Source of the DNA: CALBPI01 sp038529355 | GTDB lineage: Bacteria > Pseudomonadota > Gammaproteobacteria > Steroidobacterales > Woeseiaceae | Assembly (NCBI GenBank): GCA_038529355.1 | Contig: JBCBDU010000027.1 | Span: forward strand, 1 to 47,702 | Reading direction: 5' to 3' | Length of the DNA stretch: 47,702 bases | Part shown: positions 41,791 to 47,702 of the stretch, in pieces | Layout of the letters: each line of letters opens with the position of its first letter | Position numbering within the stretch: position 1 is the first letter of the stretch | Notes under the pieces: generated by a model | Seen by the model: only the letters and a program-made list of their open reading frames with translations | What the model was told of the DNA's origin: nothing | The model's database searches: none | Program-made: the position numbers and the translations under genes

Positions 41791-41856
41791 CAAGGCTTCC
41801 CCGCCCGGCAGATCTGGCATCAGCTATTTGGCAGTAGTGCGTCATAGCAGGACTTC
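41748..41856 (+). repeat. 57-bp direct repeat of the GNAT gene 3' end, including stop codon
   Basis: Bases 41748-41799 and 41805-41856 align with an offset of 57, that is 19 codons. Both copies end in GCG TCA TAG at the same phase. The second copy lies wholly after the real stop at 41788-41790 and differs at scattered positions, so the duplication is not recent. Confidence 0.85.
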
Positions 41857-41931
41857 GCTGTAATGAATCCGCTTCCGAGTGTGTCTTGTTAGAACAGCCT
41901 GCGCGTTCAGAAACGCTACCGGAGCAACAAG

Positions 41932-42894
41932 ATGATCTACAACAGCATTCTCGACACGATCGGCAACACCCCTATCGTCAAGCTCAATCGAATCGCACCC
42001 GATCACGTCAACATGTATGTCAAGGTGGAGTCGTTCAATCCGATGGCTTCGGTCAAGGATCGCCTCGCTTACGCGATCATCATCGACGCCGAAAAGCGCG
42101 GGGTGCTGAAACCGGGCCAGACAGTCGTTGAAGCGACGTCGGGCAACACGGGCATCGCACTGGCCATGGTTTGCGCGGCGCGCGGCTATCCTTTTGTTGC
42201 AACGATGGCCGAATCGTTCTCGATCGAGCGGCGCAAAGTCATGCGCGGTCTGGGTGCAAAGGTGATCCTGACACCGGCGGCAGAGAAAGGCACTGGCATG
42301 GTAAAACGCGCGCGCGAGCTTGCCGAAGCGCATCGCTGGTTCTGGGCCAGCCAATTTACCAATGAAGCGAACCCTGCCTATCACCGCTCCACAACAGGTC
42401 CGGAAATTCTCTCGGATTTCGCCGGCCGCAGGCTCGACTACTGGGTCACCGGTTATGGCACCGGCGGCACGATGACCGGTGCCGGCGAAATGCTCAAGGC
42501 GGCGCGGCCGGACGTGACGATTGTCGCAACAGAACCTGCCGGTGCCCAATTACTGGCAGGAGAGCAATGGAGCCCGCATAAGATTCAAGGTTGGACGCCA
42601 GATTTCATTCCCGAAGTGCTCAACCAGGATATCTTCGACGAACTGGTGCCAGTGACCGATGAGCAGTCCATTCAGACAGCGCAGGATCTTGCACACAAGG
42701 AAGGCATCTTCTGCGGCATCTCCGCGGGCGGCACACTGGCGGCAGCGATGATCGTGGCAGAGCGCGCGCCGAAAGGCTCGGTGATCCTGACCATGCTGCC
42801 GGACAGCGGTGATCGTTACTTGTCGACACCGTTGTTTGCGGCTGTGGAGGAGGGCTCTGACGATGCTTGGCTGGAATCGCTGGCAAGTAACTAG
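41932..42894 (+). CDS. cysK: Cysteine synthase (CysK-type)
   Basis: 320 aa fold-type II PLP enzyme that makes cysteine from O-acetylserine and sulfide. Seen: the PLP lysine K42 in A-S-V-K-D-R, the substrate loop T-S-G-N-T-G-I (~69-75), the phosphate-binding G-T-G-G-T (~176-180) and the late S-A-G-G and P-D-S-G-D-R-Y. The ATG at 41932 has CGGAGCAA upstream. A CysM assignment is less likely from the overall motif set but cannot be excluded by eye. A diverged copy of its last ~60 codons lies 590 bases downstream. Confidence 0.93.
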   Translation: MIYNSILDTIGNTPIVKLNRIAPDHVNMYVKVESFNPMASVKDRLAYAIIIDAEKRGVLKPGQTVVEATSGNTGIALAMVCAARGYPFVATMAESFSIERRKVMRGLGAKVILTPAAEKGTGMVKRARELAEAHRWFWASQFTNEANPAYHRSTTGPEILSDFAGRRLDYWVTGYGTGGTMTGAGEMLKAARPDVTIVATEPAGAQLLAGEQWSPHKIQGWTPDFIPEVLNQDIFDELVPVTDEQSIQTAQDLAHKEGIFCGISAGGTLAAAMIVAERAPKGSVILTMLPDSGDRYLSTPLFAAVEEGSDDAWLESLASN

Positions 42895-42916
42895 CGAGCG
42901 CGTCTACATCTAATCG

Positions 42917-43339
42917 TCATTTTCTTCCGGGCAATCGCTTGTTCGGTGGGCCGTAGCGACGGTTGTTGTTCGCCTCCTCCTTGGCGTCGCGCATGCAATT
43001 TTCCTGAGAATTTGATGCTTGAGTTGCAGCGAGCTGATTCGTCGTTGAGCTATCTGGCGTGCGCCGAAATGGTGGTTTGCCCATAAACCTTGAGCTTGCC
43101 ACTGTTACCGCAGAAGAATTAGTGCAGCTATCCGACGCCGGGATCGCTTTGATCTGCGTACGTCGACTGAATGGTGGCGAGCCATTGAACGATACGACGG
43201 AGGCGGGCGAGGTCTCCTTGATATCGTCATGGGCTGAATGAGACTGGTTGCCGGCAACCTGGCAGCCACCCAGAATAGCGGCGAGCAAGATCACACGATT
43301 GGCCCGTGCAGCTAGACTACGATCTGCGAAAATTGTCAC
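42917..43339 (-). CDS. Possible lipoprotein of unknown function
   Basis: 140 aa from GTG at 43339, with a G-run about eight bases upstream. The N-terminus is basic, then hydrophobic, ending I-L-G-G-C, a credible lipobox. The remainder is Ser/Thr/Asn-rich and low in hydrophobics, with a short internal echo: N-G-S-P-P-F-S-R-R-T-Q and M-G-K-P-P-F-R-R-T-P about 30 residues apart. It is convergent with cysK, 22 bases from its stop. It is not recognised, and the antisense strand also has a 60-codon open frame, so coding status is unproven. Confidence 0.45.
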   Translation of the reverse strand: MTIFADRSLAARANRVILLAAILGGCQVAGNQSHSAHDDIKETSPASVVSFNGSPPFSRRTQIKAIPASDSCTNSSAVTVASSRFMGKPPFRRTPDSSTTNQLAATQASNSQENCMRDAKEEANNNRRYGPPNKRLPGRK

Positions 43340-43482
43340 GACATTGCCCCCCCAGGTGTCGAACGAATCCTGACTGTTTCAAATGTAAGTTTGCCACCTT
43401 TGGGCATGTATTTGCGACATTGAGATCTTCGATTGCTCAGAATTGAGCCCAGTTTTTGCCGAACACAAGGCTGTTCTTGATT

Positions 43483-43673
43483 AAGGCAGCTTCTGCCGCA
43501 TCTCGGCCGGAGGCACGCTGGCGGCTGCGATGATCGTGGCAAAGGTCGCGGCGGAAAGCTCGGTAATTCTGACCATACTGCCGGACAGCGGCGATTGTTA
43601 CTTGTCGACACTCGTGTTTGCGAACGTAGAGGAAGGCTCTGACGATGGCGGGCTTGCAACGATCAGCGGGTAG
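43483..43673 (+). pseudogene. Decayed fragment of a cysK 3' end
   Basis: The stretch aligns with bases 42701-42894 of cysK. It encodes F-C-R-I-S-A-G-G-T-L-A-A-A-M through P-D-S-G-D-C-Y-L-S-T and E-E-G-S-D-D, ending with TAG at the same relative place one codon short. I count 26 differences in 162 aligned bases (about 84% identity); 10 of the 22 changed codons are synonymous. There is no start codon or upstream cysK sequence, so it cannot encode an enzyme. It is the main content of the gene-poor stretch 43340-43733; nothing else is recognisable there. Confidence 0.85.
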
Positions 43674-43733
43674 GCAAATTTGGCCGAAGCATCGAGGGTT
43701 GAGCAACGCACGGTTTTCAAACCCCAGTTGACC

Positions 43734-44711
43734 TTACCGCTCGACTGAAAACCACCGGTCTATTTCACGCCGCACGTCTACATAGTGCTCAATCAAACTG
43801 TGACTGCCCTGCTCGAACAGAACGAGCCTCGGTGATCGGCCCAAGCCCTGCAATCGATCGACCAAACGCAAACTGTTGTATGGATGCACACGCTTGTCGG
43901 ATCCACCGTGAAGGAGCAATAACCGGGTTCGCTCCGACAGCCTCTCGGGCCAATACAAAGCGGATAGGGCACGCAATGCGGCGTCCGGGTCTGCTTCGTA
44001 GCCGTCGACAATGCCCGGATAGACTGCGTCGTGGAACTCGGCGCGACGCGGCGACAACAGCGAGTCGCTGGGAGCGCCTAGCATCACGGCCGCGTTGATA
44101 CGATCCGTACCGGCGAGCACCCGGTATCCGAGTGCACCACCGCGGGAAAAGCCGAAGTAGTTGATCGTTGTGCCGTCGGCTTCCGGCAGCTGATCAACAA
44201 TATCAATCAGAGCCAACGTATCTGATAAGTCACCCGCACCAAGATTCGCAGTACCTTCGCTGCCGCCTTCACCGCGACGACTGGTTGATAACACGATAAA
44301 GCCCTGCGCGGCGAGCCGGTGCATCTCCAACAGATCAAAAAAGGTCGTGCGGCTCCATTGTGCGACCCCACCTTGCGCGTAAATGATGACCGGGCAGACT
44401 GGCTCGCACTGTTTGTACGCCACCATAAAACCGTTGATGCGCAGGTTGTCGTTGAGGTAGCTAATGCGTTCCGCCCGCACGGTGCGCCCGGCGCGATAGT
44501 TGTCGAAGGTCGCTTCCGGAACGAGCGTCTTCATCGCCGGCGCTTGCCAACTCGGGTCCGGTGCAGTGTCCATGAACGCCAACCATGCGGCATAGCTGTC
44601 AAACGCAAACTCATAGGGCGTGCGCTCAAGCTGTCGCGCGTCCTTGGGGGCGGTTGATCCGCACACCGGCACTAGTGATGCCACAAGCAGAACAGTCGCA
44701 ACAACACGCAT
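43734..44711 (-). CDS. Secreted alpha/beta hydrolase (prolyl-oligopeptidase-like)
   Basis: 325 aa. A signal peptide of about 20 residues is followed by an S9/dienelactone-hydrolase-like domain: S-T-S-R-R-G-E-G-G-S-E-G, the nucleophile elbow G-F-S-R-G-G-A-L-G, a likely catalytic Asp in H-G-G-S-D-K-R-V, and His in G-S-H-S-L-I-E-H-Y. There is a Cys near the signal-peptide end (V-P-V-C-G-S), but the residue before it does not fit a lipobox well. The ATG at 44711 is chosen as the start of the signal peptide; ATG 44771 is also in frame. Peptidase or esterase activity is possible; the substrate is unknown. Confidence 0.82.
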   Translation of the reverse strand: MRVVATVLLVASLVPVCGSTAPKDARQLERTPYEFAFDSYAAWLAFMDTAPDPSWQAPAMKTLVPEATFDNYRAGRTVRAERISYLNDNLRINGFMVAYKQCEPVCPVIIYAQGGVAQWSRTTFFDLLEMHRLAAQGFIVLSTSRRGEGGSEGTANLGAGDLSDTLALIDIVDQLPEADGTTINYFGFSRGGALGYRVLAGTDRINAAVMLGAPSDSLLSPRRAEFHDAVYPGIVDGYEADPDAALRALSALYWPERLSERTRLLLLHGGSDKRVHPYNSLRLVDRLQGLGRSPRLVLFEQGSHSLIEHYVDVRREIDRWFSVER

Positions 44712-44790
44712 TCTGGCGCTGTTAATGCTCGTGTAACGAAAGACTAACGCAAGGTATTTCAAAGCAATCATGTTTTGGAAAATCCCAATG

Positions 44791-44909
44791 CTGTAGGGGC
44801 ACCGCTTTGCTGATGCCCGGTTATTTGTTGCTAAGGCACAGCGCCTCACTGCGCAGGCGTCGGGGAACACGCATCTATTTGTTGGAGCGATCGGTAGGGC
44901 CGATTCGCT
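44791..44909. repeat. REP-like cluster of small hairpins
   Basis: The best hairpin is AGCGATCGG (44886-44894) with CCGA-T-TCGCT (44900-44909, one bulge) around TAGGG. A second imperfect one has GGGCA/TGCCC at about 44797-44817. The string TATTTGTTG occurs at 44822 and again at 44876. This resembles chromosomal REP-type extragenic palindromes, but only one window is available, so copy number is unknown. Confidence 0.35.
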
Positions 44910-44946
44910 TGGAATTAGCCGATTCTGCCTACCCACCAGACGCGCT

Positions 44947-44963
44947 ATGTTATATCATAACAT
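44947..44963 (+). promoter_or_regulatory. Zur-type operator
   Basis: ATGTTATATCATAACAT is a near-perfect 17-base palindrome matching the gammaproteobacterial Zur box core (TGTTATAnTATAACA). It ends 39 bases before the ATG of the ZigA-like GTPase gene and probably overlaps the -10 region. Zinc-loaded Zur would repress the operon, and zinc starvation would induce it. Confidence 0.82.
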
Positions 44964-45002
44964 TTAAATCGAATGAGCCAACTACGTAAGGACAGCGCCA
45001 AT

Positions 45003-46217
45003 ATGCAAACAAAGGCCATTACCAAACTGCCGGTCACGGTGCTATCGGGTTTCCTCGGCGCAGGGAAAACAACTGTCCTCAGTCATGTGCTGAATAACCG
45101 TCAGGGTCGCCGCGTGGCCGTCATCGTCAACGACATGAGTGAGGTAAACATCGATTCGGCCATCGTTCAAAACGAAGTCTCGCTCAACCACAGCGAAGAA
45201 AAACTGGTCGAAATGAGCAATGGCTGCATTTGCTGCACATTACGCGAGGATTTGCTGGAGGAGGTTACCCAGCTCGCACAAACGGGGCGTTTCGATTATC
45301 TGCTGATCGAATCAACGGGTATTTCCGAACCGCTGCCCGTTGCTGAGACTTTTACGTTTGCAGATGAGCAGGGCGTCTCGCTATCAGATGTCGCAAATCT
45401 CGATACGATGGTTACCGTCGTCGATGCAGTCAATTTTCTGAAGAACTACGAGCAAGCCGAATCACTGCAGGCAGTCGGCGAGTCATTGGGCGAGGACGAC
45501 GAGCGCAGTGTCACGGACCTGCTGGTCGATCAGGTTGAGTTTGCCGACGTTATCCTAATCAGCAAAACCGACATTGCCGATAAGGCTAACGTTGAGCGCC
45601 TTATCGCGATTTTGAAGACGCTCAATACCCACGCAAAAATCATCCCGATTTCAAATGGTGATGTCGACGTCGACGCTATCCTTGATACCGGGTTGTTCGA
45701 TTTCGAGCGCGCGCAGCAAGCGCCGGGATGGCTCAAGGAGATGCGCGGTGAGCATGTGCCGGAGACTGAAGAATACGGCATCAGCAGTTTCACGTATCAG
45801 GCGCGGCGGCCGTTTGACCCCGCCAAGTTCCATCGCTTCGTACACAACACTGTTGAGTTCGGCACGCTGATTCGCTCCAAAGGCTATTTCTGGCTTGCCA
45901 CCCGGCCCGAGTTTGCCGGGCAGTGGAGCCAGGCGGGCGGCATCGCTCGCTATGGGTTTGCCGGTATGTTCTGGAAAGCCGTGCCCAAAGCGAACTGGCC
46001 GAGCGATGAGGACTACCTCGCGAGTATCCGGAAGCAGTGGGAAGAGCCGTTCGGCGATATGCGTCAGGAATTGGTGTTCATCGGGCAAGGGCTGGATGAA
46101 GCGGGTATCAGGGTAGCTCTCGACGCGTGTTTGCTCAGCGACACAGACATGCTGCGCGGCAAGGCGCATTGGGCCACGCTGGAGGATCCGTTCCCAGCTT
46201 GGGAGGAACGCGCATGA
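45003..46217 (+). CDS. ZigA-like zinc-chaperone GTPase (COG0523/CobW family)
   Basis: 404 aa. Seen: Walker A G-F-L-G-A-G-K-T-T (~17-25), the zinc-binding C-x-C-C motif in N-G-C-I-C-C-T-L-R, E-S-T-G-I-S-E-P, the G4-like S-K-T-D, and a C-terminal CobW_C domain ending P-F-P-A-W. The family hands zinc to client enzymes during zinc limitation; the Zur box upstream supports this subgroup over cobalamin-related CobW. The ATG at 45003 has AAGGA upstream and is preferred to ATG 44973, which is nearly against the operator. It is followed by a DUF1826 gene with a 4-base overlap. Confidence 0.9.
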   Translation: MQTKAITKLPVTVLSGFLGAGKTTVLSHVLNNRQGRRVAVIVNDMSEVNIDSAIVQNEVSLNHSEEKLVEMSNGCICCTLREDLLEEVTQLAQTGRFDYLLIESTGISEPLPVAETFTFADEQGVSLSDVANLDTMVTVVDAVNFLKNYEQAESLQAVGESLGEDDERSVTDLLVDQVEFADVILISKTDIADKANVERLIAILKTLNTHAKIIPISNGDVDVDAILDTGLFDFERAQQAPGWLKEMRGEHVPETEEYGISSFTYQARRPFDPAKFHRFVHNTVEFGTLIRSKGYFWLATRPEFAGQWSQAGGIARYGFAGMFWKAVPKANWPSDEDYLASIRKQWEEPFGDMRQELVFIGQGLDEAGIRVALDACLLSDTDMLRGKAHWATLEDPFPAWEERA

Positions 46218-46891
46218 ATACTGCGAATGAACAGATGACAGCTGCAGCGCTGCACATGGAAAGTCATACGGATCATCAGCGGTTTCCGGCCGTCGACTCA
46301 CAATGCACGGTGCTTGCGGATATCTATAAGGACGACATCAATATCGCTATCTGGCAACGAACGTTGTCAGACAACATCTATGTGGACGCAAACGCGTTGG
46401 TTGAACAAGGCATCCAACTGCAAACGCAACTTTCTCGTCAACATGCCGCCGAAGAGCTCGGCGCTGTATTCGCGCTTGAGACTGCTGCGGCGCTACGACA
46501 CGATGTCGCGGAACTGGTTGAGATGTTTTGCTGCCTGTTCGGCTTGGAACGCGCCGGATTGCGTTTGATATCACTCTATGACGCCATGTGCCCAGCATTC
46601 CATTTCGACCGGATTCCGTGTCGACTGGTGACCACTTACTGTGGCATGGCCACCGAATGGTTGACACACGAATCCACAGTTAGTGCACCTGCGTTTGCTG
46701 ACGTAGACCTGGACATGAGTTACGAACGTGTAAGTTTCAACGATGCCGCGATACAAAGCCTGCAAGAAGGTGATGTTGCTATCCTCAAAGGTTCAGGCTG
46801 GCAAGGCAACGAGCGCGCCGGACTTGTGCATCGTTCACCGCCAGTGCGTGCAGACGAATCGCGATTGCTACTAACATTGGATATTGTTTAA
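46214..46891 (+). CDS. DUF1826 family protein
   Basis: 225 aa cytosolic protein with no signal peptide. Seen: N-I-A-I-W-Q-R near the start, L-R-L-I-S-L-Y-D-A-M-C-P-x-F-H-F-D in the middle, R-L-V-T-T-Y-C-G, and G-L-V-H-R-S-P-P near the end. The pattern of His, Asp and Cys suggests metal binding. It is coupled to the ZigA-like gene by an ATGA overlap with GGAGG upstream. Genes of this family recur beside Zur-regulated COG0523 GTPases, so a role in the low-zinc response is likely, perhaps as a client or accessory, but the biochemical function is unknown. Confidence 0.88.
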   Translation: MNTANEQMTAAALHMESHTDHQRFPAVDSQCTVLADIYKDDINIAIWQRTLSDNIYVDANALVEQGIQLQTQLSRQHAAEELGAVFALETAAALRHDVAELVEMFCCLFGLERAGLRLISLYDAMCPAFHFDRIPCRLVTTYCGMATEWLTHESTVSAPAFADVDLDMSYERVSFNDAAIQSLQEGDVAILKGSGWQGNERAGLVHRSPPVRADESRLLLTLDIV

Positions 46892-46943
46892 TTGGTATGC
46901 GACGTCACAATTACTTGACCGCCATACGAATGCGCACTGGACG

Positions 46944-47543
46944 TTAGCTCTCGATATCGGTATATCCCCAGGGCGCCTGCGGTGGCTCAACGGGCGTCGT
47001 TAAATCAAAGTCAACACGAAATTCGCGACCTTGACGTATCAACCTGTAGGTGAATCGCTCCGGATAGATATACATCTGCCAGGTGTTGCCAACCGATTGC
47101 GGAATTGCGTTGTCAACAAACAGCTCTTTCGAGTACTGGTCCACCGGAAAAGACTGTACTTGGGGCCAACCCGCATCCTGCGTGTGACCACCATATAGGG
47201 TCAGCGTATCGTGGGTCCCGTCACGATGACGATGATCATGCTTCAAAGATAAGCCAGAACCGGTTTTTGTAATCAACCAGGTTCGAGAAGCATCGTCGCC
47301 AACGTGAAATGGAATTTGTAGCTGCGTTTGACTACAACTACGCACGTGCATGATGAGCGGTTTGTCGGAAAAACTCCCGTTGGGATCGTTGTCGATCGTC
47401 ACCCTGCCGGCAAACGCTTTCCCGCAAAGTGCACTGATCGCATTGAAGAACGCATCCTGAGTTGTAATCGAGGGTGTTTCGTCTTGGGCATAGGCAGGTG
47501 TAAAAGCAATACTAAATAGCGTCGCGACGACAAATAGTTTCAT
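46944..47543 (-). CDS. Secreted protein of unknown function
   Basis: 199 aa. A clean signal peptide ends A-Y-A before Q-D-E-T-P. The mature protein has two Cys (A-L-C-G-K-A-F and H-V-R-S-C-S) that could form a disulfide, then I-P-F-H-V-G-D-D-A-S-R-T-W, a charged L-K-H-D-H-R-H-R-D-G-T and Y-G-G-H-T. It ends R-E-F-R-V-D-F-D-L-T-T-P-V-E-P-P. I recognise it as a conserved hypothetical type with no assigned function. The start ATG at 47543 marks the signal peptide; the upstream open frame is ignored. It is divergent from the next gene across 80 bases. Confidence 0.8.
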   Translation of the reverse strand: MKLFVVATLFSIAFTPAYAQDETPSITTQDAFFNAISALCGKAFAGRVTIDNDPNGSFSDKPLIMHVRSCSQTQLQIPFHVGDDASRTWLITKTGSGLSLKHDHRHRDGTHDTLTLYGGHTQDAGWPQVQSFPVDQYSKELFVDNAIPQSVGNTWQMYIYPERFTYRLIRQGREFRVDFDLTTPVEPPQAPWGYTDIES

Positions 47544-47623
47544 AGCGTATATTTCAATTAGTCGGTTGTGAGATCTATAGGTTACAGTAGCTAACTGTTG
47601 CACCATACCTTGAAGCATTTTTC

Positions 47624-47702
47624 ATGAAAAACATCAGCATTCTTACACTCTCATTGCTCCTACTGGGGTGTGCTCCCGAACCGCCACTCGCAGACGGCAC
47701 GT
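47624..47702 (+). CDS. Lipoprotein, 5' end only
   Basis: Twenty-six codons are visible before the window ends. They form a signal peptide with a clear lipobox L-L-G-C, followed by A-P-E-P-P-L-A-D-G-T. The mature part is outside the window, so the function cannot be given. It lies divergent from the secreted hypothetical gene. Confidence 0.7.
   Translation, partial: MKNISILTLSLLLLGCAPEPPLADGT

Noticed and set aside
43059..43241. 60-codon plus-strand frame with fairly protein-like composition
   Set aside because: It has no ribosome-binding site and overlaps the lipoprotein candidate on the other strand; with neither recognised, the strand with signal peptide and lipobox was preferred.
1..47702. 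GlyGly-CTERM clients of the rhombosortase
   Set aside because: The C-termini of all exported proteins in the window lack the Gly-Gly, membrane helix and basic tail arrangement.

Overview
The window looks like chromosomal DNA from a gammaproteobacterium. The reasons are a type II secretion cluster beside a rhombosortase gene, the run pabC-mltG-tmk-holB-pilZ, a Zur-type operator in front of a ZigA-like GTPase, and a NhaR-like LysR regulator. Genes are densely packed, with many ATGA or GTGA overlaps and frequent GTG or TTG starts. I see no rRNA, tRNA, CRISPR array, prophage or insertion sequence. Genus and species cannot be given from the sequence alone.

Layout. 1-5174 (+): the tail of an AddB-like nuclease followed by an AddA-like helicase-nuclease, together a double-strand-break end-processing machine. 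5184-10820 (-): the type II secretion genes gspG-H-I-J-K-L-M-N (pseudopilins plus inner-membrane assembly proteins) without gspC, D, E or F. 10967-20417 (+): a rhombosortase (a processing protease tied to type II secretion), then fatty-acid synthesis (fabD, fabG, acpP, fabF), p-aminobenzoate synthesis (pabB, pabC), mltG, tmk, holB and a PilZ protein. 20427-24466 (-): a cyclic-nucleotide-binding/rhodanese fusion, a FadB/FadJ-like beta-oxidation enzyme and an EEP-family phosphatase/nuclease. 24607-26078 (+): a stand-alone TIR-like protein and a glycerophosphodiester phosphodiesterase. 26079-27995 (-): a membrane PAS-GGDEF diguanylate cyclase. 28166-31896 (+): a HAD-PlsC fusion and a PlsB-like acyltransferase, together a phospholipid or neutral-lipid assembly unit. 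31907-36437 (-): DUF1800, DUF1501, ECF sigma factor, putative anti-sigma factor and a small periplasmic protein. 36536-36728 (+): a tiny unannotated transcription unit. 36727-40073 (-): modABC with a sterol-desaturase-family gene attached. 40263-42894 (+): a NhaR-like regulator, a GNAT acetyltransferase and cysK. 42917-44711: a possible lipoprotein, a decayed cysK tail and a secreted alpha/beta hydrolase. 44947-46891 (+): Zur box, ZigA-like GTPase and DUF1826 protein. 46944-47702: a secreted hypothetical protein and the first codons of a lipoprotein.

The least expected signals are outside ordinary genes. First, a 19-24 codon ORF at 36589-36663 has a near-perfect Shine-Dalgarno sequence and is closed by two abutting hairpins and a T-run. 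Second, there are strong hairpins between acpP and fabF. Third, three genes (fad, GNAT, cysK) are each followed by an in-frame copy of their own 3' end beyond the stop codon. Fourth, there is a clear Zur-like palindrome at 44947-44963. I found no obviously new multi-gene defence or biosynthetic system. The TIR-like gene and the mini-gene are the best leads.
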